DNA of 64,000 bases from Rhizobium sp. BT04 (GTDB lineage: Bacteria; Pseudomonadota; Alphaproteobacteria; Rhizobiales; Rhizobiaceae): the NCBI RefSeq assembly GCF_030053135.1, contig NZ_CP125652.1, positions 3,776,501-3,840,500 of the forward strand, given 5' to 3'. This document shows, one piece after another, positions 30,931 to 40,503 of the stretch; the stretch's first letter is position 1, and each line of letters starts with the position of its first letter. The position numbers and the translations under genes are program-made. The notes under the pieces were generated by a model that saw only the letters and a list, made by a program, of their open reading frames with translations, was not told the origin of the DNA and searched no databases.

Positions 30931-31808
30931 AGAAAAATCTGCCGTTCGGCGCTGACGAGTTCCTGCAGGAAATCGGCAACGCTCCTGACGCGCAGAAGGT
31001 CGCGCGCCGTTTCGTGATAGGTCGTCCAGTAGGCGCGCCGGATTGAAACATCAGGCAGGATGCGCTCGAGTTCCGGATACTGCCGGGCGATATAATCGTG
31101 CAGGATGCCGATGCCGGCACCTGACCGGACCGCCTCCGTCTGTCCGATCGCCGTCGAGATCTCGAAGCTCGCATCCCAACTGCGCATCACCTCGCCGGAG
31201 AAATTCAGCGAGGCGGTGAAGATCAGGTCTTCGACATAGCCGATGCGCGGATGCGCCTTCAGCGCCTCGATATCGCCGGGTGTGCCTTGCGAGGCAAGGT
31301 AATCGCACGAGGCGTAGAGACCGAGCGTATAGTCGGTGAGCTTGGAGGAGACGAGGCGGCCCTGTTCGGGCCGCTCCAGCGTGATGGCGATATCGGCCTC
31401 GCGCTGCGACAGCGAGAAAGAGCGCGGCACAGGGACGAGCTGGATCTTCAGCTCCGGATGACGCTCGATCAGCCTGCCCATGCGCGGCGCCAGGAAGGAA
31501 ACGCCGAACCCATCAGGCGCGCCGACGCGGACCGTCCCGGCAATTGCCGTATCGGTGTGGCCGAGGCTCGCTTGCACTGCGAGCATTTCGGTTTCCATCC
31601 GCTCCGCGGATGCCAGGAACACTTCACCTTCGGCCGTCAGCTCGCAACCATTTGTGCGGCGGATGAAAAGCCGCGTCTTCAGCGCCTCTTCCAGCGATGT
31701 CAGCCGGCGCGAGAGCGTGGCGTGATTGAGCCCCAGCCGCTTCGAGGCGGCAAGAATCTGCCCGGTGCGGGCGACGGCAAGGAATATACGAACATCGTCC
31801 CAGTTCAT
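30927..31808 (-). CDS. LysR-family transcriptional regulator beside mmsA
   Basis: A 293-residue LysR protein. The helix-turn-helix is within residues 1-60 (FLAVARTGQILAASKRLG, LNHATLSRRLTSLEEAL). The co-inducer domain begins around residue 90 (VRVGAPDGFGVSFLAPRM). It starts with ATG 31808 overlapping the stop of the upstream monooxygenase gene by 4 bp (ATGA), so the two are cotranscribed. The pair is divergent from mmsA, suggesting control of valine or propionate catabolism. Its last codons and stop fall in the right end of the repeat element at 30828-30930. Confidence 0.88.
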   Translation of the reverse strand: MNWDDVRIFLAVARTGQILAASKRLGLNHATLSRRLTSLEEALKTRLFIRRTNGCELTAEGEVFLASAERMETEMLAVQASLGHTDTAIAGTVRVGAPDGFGVSFLAPRMGRLIERHPELKIQLVPVPRSFSLSQREADIAITLERPEQGRLVSSKLTDYTLGLYASCDYLASQGTPGDIEALKAHPRIGYVEDLIFTASLNFSGEVMRSWDASFEISTAIGQTEAVRSGAGIGILHDYIARQYPELERILPDVSIRRAYWTTYHETARDLLRVRSVADFLQELVSAERQIFL

Positions 31809-32119
31809 GGCTTGGCACGCATGGCGATCGGATCGACCTCGATAAGCGTCAGCGATGTCACCATGTCCGCCGTCTGGTTCTTGTATTTGAGGAAATGCGG
31901 TGTCCGCAGATGGGCCTCATATGCCTCCTGGTCGGCGTAGACCTCAAGGATACGGATGCGGTTTGGGTGCTCCCTGATGGAAACGGCGCAGAGCGAAAGG
32001 ACACCGTCTTCCAGCGCCAGGGATGCCTCGATTTCTTCGGTCAGCAATGCGCGATAGATTTCCAGCGTGTCCGGATCGATTTCCAGCTCCGCCATTCTGA
32101 CGACGGGTTTCCGGCTCAT
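31805..32119 (-). CDS. Antibiotic biosynthesis monooxygenase (ABM/YgiN-like) protein
   Basis: Small cytoplasmic protein of 104 residues with the ferredoxin-like ABM fold. Key segments are LLTEEIEASLALEDGVLSL, RIRILEVYADQEAYEAHLRT and PHFLKYKN, which match YgiN-type quinol monooxygenases. The ATG at 32119 follows GGGGGAGG. It precedes and overlaps the LysR gene. The 15 bp tandem duplication at 32141-32170 sits just upstream. The actual substrate is unknown. Confidence 0.8.
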   Translation of the reverse strand: MSRKPVVRMAELEIDPDTLEIYRALLTEEIEASLALEDGVLSLCAVSIREHPNRIRILEVYADQEAYEAHLRTPHFLKYKNQTADMVTSLTLIEVDPIAMRAKP

Positions 32120-32140
32120 CGGTTTGACCTCCCCCCAGGG

Positions 32141-32170
32141 TTTGACTTGTCGGCGTTTGACTTGTCGGCG
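32141..32170. repeat. Perfect 15 bp tandem duplication
   Basis: TTTGACTTGTCGGCG occurs twice back to back (32141-32155 and 32156-32170) in the leader between the ABM gene and the mmsA promoter region. It is an in-place duplication that could vary in copy number between strains. Confidence 0.85.
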
Positions 32171-32312
32171 TGCCGTGCCAAATTTGGTAGCAGCAGCGCT
32201 TGATGCAATGATAGGGCTATAATTTGCGCACAACAGTTCCTTATATCAGCGCATTGATTTGTGCAAATTGAAGTGCGATTGTAGGCCATCCCAAAAACAG
32301 GAGGAGCATCCC

Positions 32313-33809
32313 ATGCGTGAGATCGGTCATTTCATCGGCGGCAAGCATGTTGCCGGCACCAGCGGCCGCGTGAGCAACGTTTATAACCCGGCAACCGGCG
32401 AAGTGCAGGCGACGGTCGCGCTGGCAAGCGTCGAGGAACTGCGCGCCGCAGTCGAAAACGCCAAGGCCGCGCAGCCGAAATGGGCTGCCACCAATCCGCA
32501 GCGCCGCGCCCGCGTCTTCTTCAAGTTCGTCGAACTCCTGAACAAGCACATGGACGAACTTGCCGAATTGATTTCCAAGGAACACGGCAAGACGATCGAG
32601 GATGCCAAGGGCGACGTCATCCGCGGCCTCGAAGTCTGCGAATTCGTTTGCGGTATCCCGCATCTCGCCAAGGGCGAATTCACCGAGGGTGCAGGCCCGG
32701 CGATCGACATGTATTCGATCCGCCAGCCGGTCGGCATCGGCGCCGGCATCACGCCTTTCAACTTCCCCGGCATGATCCCGATGTGGATGTTTGCGCCGGC
32801 GATCGCCTGCGGCAACGCCTTCATCCTGAAGCCCTCCGAGCGTGATCCCTCCCTGCCGATCCGTCTCGGCGAGTTGATGATCGAGGCCGGCCTGCCGGCC
32901 GGCATCCTCAACGTCGTCAACGGCGACAAGGGCGCGGTCGACGCGATCCTCACCGATCCCGATATCGGCGCCGTTTCCTTCGTCGGCTCGACGCCGATCG
33001 CCCGCTACGTCTATGGCACGGCGGCGATGAACGGCAAGCGCGCCCAGTGCTTCGGCGGCGCCAAAAACCACATGATCATCATGCCGGATGCCGATATGGA
33101 CCAGGCCGTCAACGCGCTGATGGGCGCGGGCTACGGTTCGGCCGGCGAGCGCTGCATGGCGATCTCGGTTGCCGTTCCGGTCGGCGAAGAGACCGCCAAC
33201 CGCCTCGTCGAGAAGCTGACGCCGAAGATCGAATCGCTGCGCATCGGTCCCTACACCGACGACAAGGCCGATATGGGCCCGCTCGTCACCAAGGATGCCT
33301 ATAACCGCGTCCGCGGCCTGATCGACCGCGGCATCGAGGAAGGCGCCAAGCTCGTCGTCGACGGCCGCGATTTCAAGCTCCAGGGCTATGAAGACGGCTA
33401 TTTCGTCGGCGGCTGCCTGTTCGACCACGTCACGCCCGAGATGGACATCTACAAGACCGAGATCTTCGGACCCGTCCTCTCCGTCGTTCGCGCCAACAAC
33501 TATGAGGAAGCGCTATCGCTGCCGATGAAGCACGAATACGGCAACGGCGTCGCCATCTACACCCGCGACGGCGATGCCGCCCGCGATTTCGCCTCGCGCA
33601 TCAATATCGGCATGATCGGTATCAACGTTCCGATCCCGGTTCCGCTCGCCTACCACTCCTTCGGCGGCTGGAAGGCGTCGAGCTTCGGCGACCTCAACCA
33701 GCACGGCACGGATTCGATCAAGTTCTGGACGAAGACCAAGACCGTCACCGCCCGCTGGCCCTCGGGCATCAAGAGCGGCGCCGAATTCGTCATGCCGACG
33801 ATGAAGTGA
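32313..33809 (+). CDS. mmsA: Methylmalonate-semialdehyde dehydrogenase (CoA-acylating)
   Basis: Converts methylmalonate semialdehyde to propionyl-CoA (or malonate semialdehyde to acetyl-CoA) with NAD+ and CoA in valine, thymine and inositol breakdown. The 498-residue product is an aldehyde dehydrogenase. MmsA-specific features are the early IGHFIGGKHVAGTSGR, GITPFNFPGMIPMWMFAPAI near residue 147, and the catalytic cysteine in GSAGERCMAISV near 285. The ATG at 32313 follows AGGAGGAG. It is monocistronic, ended by a clear terminator, and divergent from the ABM-LysR operon. Confidence 0.95.
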   Translation: MREIGHFIGGKHVAGTSGRVSNVYNPATGEVQATVALASVEELRAAVENAKAAQPKWAATNPQRRARVFFKFVELLNKHMDELAELISKEHGKTIEDAKGDVIRGLEVCEFVCGIPHLAKGEFTEGAGPAIDMYSIRQPVGIGAGITPFNFPGMIPMWMFAPAIACGNAFILKPSERDPSLPIRLGELMIEAGLPAGILNVVNGDKGAVDAILTDPDIGAVSFVGSTPIARYVYGTAAMNGKRAQCFGGAKNHMIIMPDADMDQAVNALMGAGYGSAGERCMAISVAVPVGEETANRLVEKLTPKIESLRIGPYTDDKADMGPLVTKDAYNRVRGLIDRGIEEGAKLVVDGRDFKLQGYEDGYFVGGCLFDHVTPEMDIYKTEIFGPVLSVVRANNYEEALSLPMKHEYGNGVAIYTRDGDAARDFASRINIGMIGINVPIPVPLAYHSFGGWKASSFGDLNQHGTDSIKFWTKTKTVTARWPSGIKSGAEFVMPTMK

Positions 33810-33835
33810 TCTTCACGACATTCCAATCTGCAATT

Positions 33836-33863
33836 CGGGGGCCTTTCGGCCCCCGTTTTGTTT
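33836..33863 (+). terminator. Rho-independent terminator after mmsA
   Basis: Stem CGGGGGCC (33836-33843) / GGCCCCCG (33848-33855) with a TTTC loop and TTTTGTTT tail, 27 bp after the mmsA stop. Confidence 0.92.
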
Positions 33864-33995
33864 GATCTTGGAAACCAAGCGCGCCGCACTGCATGCTTTC
33901 ACTATCCCGGCCCGCCAGAGCGCAGGCAGGTCATGATGGATTGCAACCACAAGATCTCGTGCCGAATTGACGTCGCGGCAAATGGCCTCATAAGC

Positions 33996-34010
33996 TGAAT
34001 GCGAATTTCA
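33996..34010. promoter_or_regulatory. IRO-like box (TGA-N9-TCA) upstream of rirA
   Basis: TGAATGCGAATTTCA fits the TGA-N9-TCA iron-responsive operator recognised by RirA in rhizobia. It lies 71 bp before the rirA ATG, so RirA may regulate its own gene. The match is exact for the fixed positions, but the motif is short. Confidence 0.6.
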
Positions 34011-34013
34011 TAT

Positions 34014-34030
34014 TTTGGAATTGTTCAAAA
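34014..34030. promoter_or_regulatory. ICE-like box upstream of rirA, candidate Irr site
   Basis: TTTGGAATTGTTCAAAA matches 15 of 17 positions of the Irr iron-control element as I recall it (TTTAGAAYNRTTCTAAA). It starts 4 bp after the IRO-like box. Immediately downstream, TGTTCAAA (34022-34029) and TTTGAACA (34052-34059) form a further inverted repeat flanking the likely promoter. Irr is known to repress rirA in Agrobacterium, which fits. Confidence 0.6.
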
Positions 34031-34080
34031 CTAGCAAACCGCCTATATAGGTTTGAACAGGCACGAGTCAGGAGAATGGC

Positions 34081-34563
34081 ATGCGGTTGACGAAGCAGAC
34101 CAACTATGCGGTTCGCATGTTGATGTATTGTGCTGCCAATGACGGGCACCTGAGCCGGATTCCGGAAATCGCCAGGGCCTACGGCGTTTCCGAACTCTTT
34201 CTTTTCAAGATCCTCCAGCCGCTCAACAAGGCGGGTCTGGTCGAGACCGTGCGCGGCCGCAACGGCGGTGTGCGCTTGGGCAAGCCGGCGGCCAGCATCA
34301 GCCTTTTCGATGTGGTGCGGGTGACGGAAGACAGTTTCGCCATGGCCGAATGCTTCGAGGATGACGGCATGGTCGAATGCCCGCTGGTCGACAGCTGCGG
34401 CTTGAATTCGGCGCTGCGCAAGGCGCTCAACGCCTTCTTCGCCGTGCTGTCGGAATATTCCATCGACGATCTCGTCAAGGCGCGTCCGCAGATCAATTTC
34501 CTTCTCGGAATCACCGGCGAGCAGCCCTATCGCAAACCCGCGATCGTTGCGCCGGCCGCCTGA
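34081..34563 (+). CDS. rirA: Rrf2-family iron-responsive regulator RirA
   Basis: Iron-sulfur-cluster-containing repressor of iron uptake genes in rhizobia, 160 residues. The start MRLTKQTNYAVRMLMYCA, the Rrf2 winged helix (ARAYGVSELFLFKIL) and RGRNGGVRLGKPA match RirA closely. Three cluster-ligand cysteines are present at residues 91, 100 and 106 (ECFEDD, VECPLVDSC). The ATG at 34081 follows AGGAG. It is monocistronic with a strong terminator. Upstream IRO-like and ICE-like boxes suggest RirA and Irr both act on it. Confidence 0.95.
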   Translation: MRLTKQTNYAVRMLMYCAANDGHLSRIPEIARAYGVSELFLFKILQPLNKAGLVETVRGRNGGVRLGKPAASISLFDVVRVTEDSFAMAECFEDDGMVECPLVDSCGLNSALRKALNAFFAVLSEYSIDDLVKARPQINFLLGITGEQPYRKPAIVAPAA

Positions 34564-34589
34564 ATCCAGCGAGCAGGACAGAGTTCATG

Positions 34590-34626
34590 AAACCGCGATT
34601 GCCCCGGCAATCGCGGTTTTTGTTTT
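34590..34626 (+). terminator. Strong rho-independent terminator after rirA
   Basis: Near-perfect long stem AAACCGCGATTGCC (34590-34603) / GGCAATCGCGGTTT (34606-34619), folding with a small CCCG-type loop, followed by TTGTTTT. Confidence 0.92.
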
Positions 34627-34924
34627 GCCGCGTGGCGCGGGCTCGACAAGAAGAAACACTGCAAGCGTGGCGGGCGGGCCTGATCGATCGCCACACGCTT
34701 AGGAGGCGCAATTATCCAAAATACGACGAAATCCCGGTCATTTTTATCCGAAAATGTCCAAATGAGGCCGTTTTTTGACTGAAAATTTCTAAAATTGTCC
34801 AACTGGAAAAATTTTTTCCGTAGACCGTTGCTTTCAGTAGATAAATGTCGTTCCATCGACCGTCGATCGGGATGTCTATCTCAGGTCTCCAAACATCAAA
34901 AAAGAACAACCGGGAAACAATATT
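34627..34924. other. AT-rich intergenic region upstream of dppA
   Basis: About 300 bp with no gene. From 34715 it is distinctly AT-rich for this chromosome, with A/T tracts including the palindrome GGAAAAATTTTTTCC (34805-34819) and repeated TGTCCAA (34755, 34796). It likely carries the dpp promoter and a regulator site. I could not match it to a known operator; no TGA-N9-TCA was seen in it. Confidence 0.45.
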
Positions 34925-36520
34925 ATGAAAAAGATCTCTGTCATGCTGGCAGCGACGGCCTTGATTTCGGTCATGGCGACGTCGGCCTGGTCCAAGACCC
35001 TTGTTTATTGCTCCGAGGGCTCGCCGGAAGGCTTCGACCCGAGCCTCTACACGGCAGGCACGACCTTCGACGCCTCATCGCGCACGGTCTATAGCCGCCT
35101 CGTCGAATTCAAGCATGGCGGCACCGAGATCGAGCCCGGCCTCGCCGACAGCTGGAGCGTTTCGGCCGACGGCACGGAATACACCTTCAAGCTTCATCCG
35201 GGGGTCAAGTATCAGACCACCGACTTCTTCACGCCGACGCGCGATTTCAACGCCGACGACGTCGTGTTCTCCTTCGAGCGCCAGCTGAAATCCGACAACC
35301 CGTGGAACAAATATGTCGAGGGCGGTTCTTACGAATACGCCGCCGGCATGGGCTTCCCGGAGCTGATCAAGTCGGTCGAGAAGGTCGATGACCTCACCGT
35401 CAAGTTCACGCTCAACCATCCCGAAGCGCCGTTCCTCGCCGACCTCGCCATGGACTTCGCTTCGATCGTCTCCAAGGAATATGCCGACAAGCTTGCCGCC
35501 GACGGCAAGATGGCGCAGCTGAACCAACAGCCGCTCGGCACCGGCCCCTTCACCTTCGTCGCCTACCAGCCGGATGCCGTCATCCGCTACAAGGCCAACG
35601 AAACCTATTTCAAGGGCAAGGAAAAGATCGACGATCTGGTGTTCGCCATCACCTCTGACGCCGCCGTCCGCGCCCAGAAGCTGAAGGCCGGCGAATGCCA
35701 CCTGATCCCCTATCCGAATGCAGCCGACGTGCCGGAACTGAAGAAGGATGAAAATCTGACGGTAATGGAACAGGCCGGCCTCAATGTCGGCTTCCTCGCC
35801 TACAACACCCAGATGGCCCCGTTCGACAAGCCGGACGTTCGCCGCGCGCTGAACATGGCGATCAACAAGCAGGCGATCATCGACGCCGTCTTCCAGGGTG
35901 CGGCGGCCGTTGCCAAGAACCCGATCCCGCCGACGATGTGGTCGTATAACGACGCCGTTCAGGACGACAAGTACGATCCGGATGCCGCCAAGAAGGCGCT
36001 CGCCGATGCCGGCGTCAAGGATCTCAGCATGAAGGTCTGGGCGATGCCGGTGTCGCGCCCCTACATGCTGAACGCGCGCCGCGCCGCCGAACTGATCCAG
36101 GCCGATTTCGCCAAGGCCGGCGTCAAGGTCGAGATCGTCACCCATGAATGGGCCGAATATCTGAAGCTTTCCTCCGACGTGAAGCGCGACGGCGCCGTCA
36201 TCCTCGGCTGGACCGGCGACAACGGCGACCCGGATAATTTCATGGATACGCTGCTCGGCTGCGATGCCGTCGGCGGCAATAACCGCGCCCAGTGGTGCAA
36301 CAAGGAATACGACGACCTGATGACCAAGGCCAAGCTGACCGCCGATGTCGGCGAGCGCACCAAGGCCTACGAGCAGGCCCAGCTGATCTTCAAGAAGGAA
36401 GCTCCCTGGGCGACGCTTGACCACTCGCTCGTCTTCGTGCCGATGAGCAAGAAGGTCTCGGGCTTCTTCATGGATCCGCTCGGCATTCACCGTTTCGACG
36501 GCGTCGACGTATCCGAATAA
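34925..36520 (+). CDS. dppA: Dipeptide/5-aminolevulinate ABC transporter, binding protein
   Basis: Periplasmic solute-binding protein of 531 residues. The signal peptide spans about residues 1-23 (MKKISVMLAATALISVMA start, AWS cleavage region). The mature protein opens KTLVYCSEGSPEGFDPSLY, diagnostic of DppA-type family 5 proteins. In R. leguminosarum the Dpp system takes up dipeptides and the haem precursor 5-aminolevulinate. It is the first gene of dppABCDF. The neighbouring rirA may be coincidental but fits a haem/iron theme. Confidence 0.92.
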   Translation: MKKISVMLAATALISVMATSAWSKTLVYCSEGSPEGFDPSLYTAGTTFDASSRTVYSRLVEFKHGGTEIEPGLADSWSVSADGTEYTFKLHPGVKYQTTDFFTPTRDFNADDVVFSFERQLKSDNPWNKYVEGGSYEYAAGMGFPELIKSVEKVDDLTVKFTLNHPEAPFLADLAMDFASIVSKEYADKLAADGKMAQLNQQPLGTGPFTFVAYQPDAVIRYKANETYFKGKEKIDDLVFAITSDAAVRAQKLKAGECHLIPYPNAADVPELKKDENLTVMEQAGLNVGFLAYNTQMAPFDKPDVRRALNMAINKQAIIDAVFQGAAAVAKNPIPPTMWSYNDAVQDDKYDPDAAKKALADAGVKDLSMKVWAMPVSRPYMLNARRAAELIQADFAKAGVKVEIVTHEWAEYLKLSSDVKRDGAVILGWTGDNGDPDNFMDTLLGCDAVGGNNRAQWCNKEYDDLMTKAKLTADVGERTKAYEQAQLIFKKEAPWATLDHSLVFVPMSKKVSGFFMDPLGIHRFDGVDVSE

Positions 36521-36559
36521 CAAGAATAATGTAAGAATGCCCGGCAGAGCTGGGCGCAG

Positions 36560-36587
36560 CCGGCGGTCAGGGTCTCCTGACCGCCGG
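36560..36587 (+). other. Stem-loop between dppA and dppB
   Basis: Twelve-base stem: CCGGCGGTCA (36560-36569) with TGACCGCCGG (36578-36587), plus two extra G-C pairs closing a four-base loop. No T run follows. It is probably a processing/stability hairpin that raises dppA transcript over downstream genes. Confidence 0.7.
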
Positions 36588-36606
36588 AAACTATTGGACA
36601 TCTGCC

Positions 36607-37611
36607 ATGTTGCGTTTTTTCATCGGCCGCTTTGCGGTGCTGATCCCGACATTCCTCGGCGTTTCCCTCATTGCCTTCTCGTTCATCCGCATGCTTCCCG
36701 GCGATCCCGTCATGCTTCTGTCGGGTGAACGTGTCATGGCGCCGGAACGGCACGCCCAGATCATGCACGATCTCGGTTTCGACCGGCCCATGTATGTGCA
36801 GTATTTCGATTATCTCGGAAAAGTGCTGCACGGCGATCTCGGCACCTCGATCGTCACCAAGCGGCCGGTTCTCGGCGAATTCCTCACGTTGTTTCCGGCA
36901 ACGCTGGAGCTTTCGTTCTGTGCCATCATCCTCGCCGTCTGTCTTGGCGTGCCCGCCGGCGTCTTTGCGGCCGTCAAGCGAGGCACGTGGTTCGATCAGA
37001 GCGTGATGGGCGTGGCGCTCATCGGTTATTCCATGCCGATTTTCTGGTGGGGGCTGCTGCTCATCATTTTCTTCTCCGGCTATCTCGGCTGGACGCCGGT
37101 TTCCGGCCGCATCTCGCTGATGTATTTCTTCAAGCCGGTCACCGGCTTCATGCTGGTCGACAGCCTGTTATCCGGCCAGAAGGGGGCTTTCGCCTCGGCC
37201 GTCAGCTACCTCATTCTGCCGACCATCGTGCTGGCGACCATCCCGCTTGCCGTGATCGCACGCCAGACACGTTCGGCAATGCTCGAGGTTCTGGGAGAGG
37301 ATTATGTCCGCACGGCGCGCTCGAAGGGCCTGAAGCCGTTGCGTGTCGTCGGCGTGCATGCACTGCGCAATGCGATGATCCCCGTCATCACCACGATCGG
37401 TCTGCAGATCGGCGTCCTTCTTGCCGGCGCCATCCTCACGGAGACGATCTTCTCCTGGCCGGGTATCGGCAAATGGATGGTCGATTCGGTTTTCAAGCGC
37501 GATTACGCCGTGGTCCAGGGCGGTCTTCTCCTGATCGCCGGCGTCATCATGATGGTCAATCTGATTGTTGATGTTCTCTACGGCTTCATCAATCCGCGCA
37601 TTCGTCACTAG
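36607..37611 (+). CDS. dppB: Dipeptide ABC transporter, permease DppB
   Basis: A 334-residue inner-membrane permease with the DppB/OppB start (MLRFFIGRFAVLIPTFLGVS) and about six helices. The GEDYVRTARSKGL loop near residue 234 contacts the ATPases. FSWPGIGKWMVDSVFKRDY near 285 is a family hallmark. It is preceded by a 12 bp stem-loop and followed 9 bp later by dppC. Confidence 0.94.
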   Translation: MLRFFIGRFAVLIPTFLGVSLIAFSFIRMLPGDPVMLLSGERVMAPERHAQIMHDLGFDRPMYVQYFDYLGKVLHGDLGTSIVTKRPVLGEFLTLFPATLELSFCAIILAVCLGVPAGVFAAVKRGTWFDQSVMGVALIGYSMPIFWWGLLLIIFFSGYLGWTPVSGRISLMYFFKPVTGFMLVDSLLSGQKGAFASAVSYLILPTIVLATIPLAVIARQTRSAMLEVLGEDYVRTARSKGLKPLRVVGVHALRNAMIPVITTIGLQIGVLLAGAILTETIFSWPGIGKWMVDSVFKRDYAVVQGGLLLIAGVIMMVNLIVDVLYGFINPRIRH

Positions 37612-37620
37612 GAGCGGTCC

Positions 37621-38511
37621 ATGAGCACGGTCACCGTCAAAACCGGCCAGCCATCCGCTCTTGCGGAATTCTGGCATTATTTCTCCCGCAACAAGGGCGC
37701 CGTCATCGGCCTCGTGATCTTCATCGTCATCCTGGTCGTCGCAGTCTTCGCGCCGCTCTTTGCGCCGCATGAACCGAACGAGCAGAACCGTGCGGTGCTG
37801 CTGGCCGTGCCGGCCTGGATGGAGGGCGGCAGCGCCTCCTTCCCGCTCGGAACGGATGCCGTCGGCCGCGATATCCTCTCGCGGCTGATCTATGGTGCGC
37901 GTTTCTCGCTGTTCATCGGCGTCGTCGTCGTCACGCTTTCGGTCATCTCAGGCGTGCTAATCGGCCTCGTCGCCGGATATTTCCGCGGCAAGGTCGATAC
38001 GGCGATCATGCGCCTGATGGATATCATCCTGGCTTTCCCGTCGCTGCTGCTTGCACTTGTGCTGGTGGCGGTGCTCGGCCCCGGCCTTACCAATGCGATG
38101 ATCGCGATTTCGCTGGTCAACCAGCCGCATTTCGTGCGGCTGACGCGTGCTTCGGTCATATCGGAGCGCGAGAAGGAATATGTGATCGCTTCGCGTGTCG
38201 CCGGTGCCGGCACGCTGCGCCTGATGTTCAAGACGATCCTGCCGAACTGTCTTGGGCCGCTGATCGTCCAGGCGACGCTCGCCTTTTCGGCGGCGATCCT
38301 CGATGCGGCCGCCCTCGGCTTCCTCGGCATGGGCGCCCAGCCGCCGACACCCGAATGGGGCACGATGCTGGCCGAATCCCGTGAGTTCATCTCGCGCGCC
38401 TGGTGGGTCGTAACATTCCCGGGTCTTGCCATCCTCATCACCGTTCTCGCCATCAACCTGATGGGTGACGGCCTGCGCGATGCGCTCGACCCCAAGCTGA
38501 AGAGGTCGTGA
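37621..38511 (+). CDS. dppC: Dipeptide ABC transporter, permease DppC
   Basis: A 296-residue inner-membrane permease. The OppC N-terminal region (FWHYFSRNKGAVIGLVIF) is followed by LGTDAVGRDILSRLIYGARFS and the EAA-type loop (YVIASRVAGAGTLRLMFKTI). GFLGMGAQPPTPEWGTML is near residue 233. The stop TGA shares its A with the dppD ATG, so translation is probably coupled. Confidence 0.94.
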   Translation: MSTVTVKTGQPSALAEFWHYFSRNKGAVIGLVIFIVILVVAVFAPLFAPHEPNEQNRAVLLAVPAWMEGGSASFPLGTDAVGRDILSRLIYGARFSLFIGVVVVTLSVISGVLIGLVAGYFRGKVDTAIMRLMDIILAFPSLLLALVLVAVLGPGLTNAMIAISLVNQPHFVRLTRASVISEREKEYVIASRVAGAGTLRLMFKTILPNCLGPLIVQATLAFSAAILDAAALGFLGMGAQPPTPEWGTMLAESREFISRAWWVVTFPGLAILITVLAINLMGDGLRDALDPKLKRS

Positions 38512-39523
38512 TGCCACTTCTCGAAATCGAAAATCTGACCGTTGAATTCCAGACGTCATCCGGTCTGTTCCGCGCCGTCGACGGCGTGTCGCTCACCTGC
38601 GACAAGGGCGAGATCCTGTCGGTCGTCGGTGAATCCGGCTCGGGCAAATCCGTCGCCATGCTGGCCCTGATGGGGCTTCTGCCCTGGACGGCAAAAATCA
38701 CCGCCGATCGCCTGCAGTTCGATGGCCAGGATCTGCGCGGCATCTCCGCCCGCCAGCGCCGCAGGATCGTCGGCAAGGACATGGCGATGATCTTCCAGGA
38801 GCCGATGTCGAGCCTCAATCCGTGCTTCACGGTCGGCTTCCAGCTCGGTGAGACACTGCGCTTCCATATGGGCCTCAACCGGAAGGAGCGTCGCGAACGT
38901 TCGATCGAGCTTCTGAACCTCGTCGGCATTCCGGCGCCGGAAGACCGCCTGTCGAACTTCCCGCATCAGATGTCCGGCGGCATGAGCCAGCGCGTCATGA
39001 TCGCCATGGCGCTCGCCTGCAATCCGAAGCTTCTGATCGCCGACGAGCCGACCACCGCGCTCGACGTGACCATCCAGGCACAGATCCTCGATCTGCTCGT
39101 GCGCCTGCAGAAGGAGCACGGCATGGCGCTGGTGCTGATCACCCACGACATGGGTGTCGTCGCCGAAACAGCCGAGCGCGTGCAGGTGCAATATGCCGGC
39201 CAGAAGGTCGAGGAACAGCCGGTAAGGGCGCTGTTCCGCGATCCGCACCATCCTTATACGGCAGCCCTGCTCGCCGCTTTGCCGGAGCGCGCCAAAGTCG
39301 GCCAGCGCCTTCCCTCGATCGCCGGTGTGGTTCCGGGCCAGCATGGCCGTCCGACAGGCTGTCTTTTCGCGCCGCGCTGCGGCTACGCCACGGTCGAATG
39401 CGATCGCGGCGTCGTCCGCCAGGGGCCGGAGCTCGGGCTGGCACTGTGCAACTATCCTTTGAAGGATGGCAAGCCGCTCGGGCATCCCGGGGTCATGGCC
39501 AATGAAACCGCAGGAGACCTGGT

Positions 39524-39527
<4 letters not shown>
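38511..39527 (+). CDS. dppD: Dipeptide ABC transporter, ATPase DppD
   Basis: A 338-residue ATPase. Walker A is GESGSGKSV near residue 38, signature [15 protein letters not shown], Walker [13 protein letters not shown], and the oligopeptide-transport C-terminal domain ends with the cysteine motif [15 protein letters not shown]. The ATG at 38511 overlaps the dppC stop by one base with AGAGG upstream; the GTG one codon earlier is possible. Its own stop overlaps dppF by 4 bp. Confidence 0.94.
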
Positions 39528-40477
<950 letters not shown>

Positions 40478-40503
40478 GCGGGAGACATGGATTGGGAGGA
40501 AAC

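Noticed and set aside
34805..34819. Palindrome GGAAAAATTTTTTCC upstream of dppA as an iron-regulator site
   Set aside because: It does not fit IRO (TGA-N9-TCA) or ICE patterns and is likely an AT tract of the promoter.
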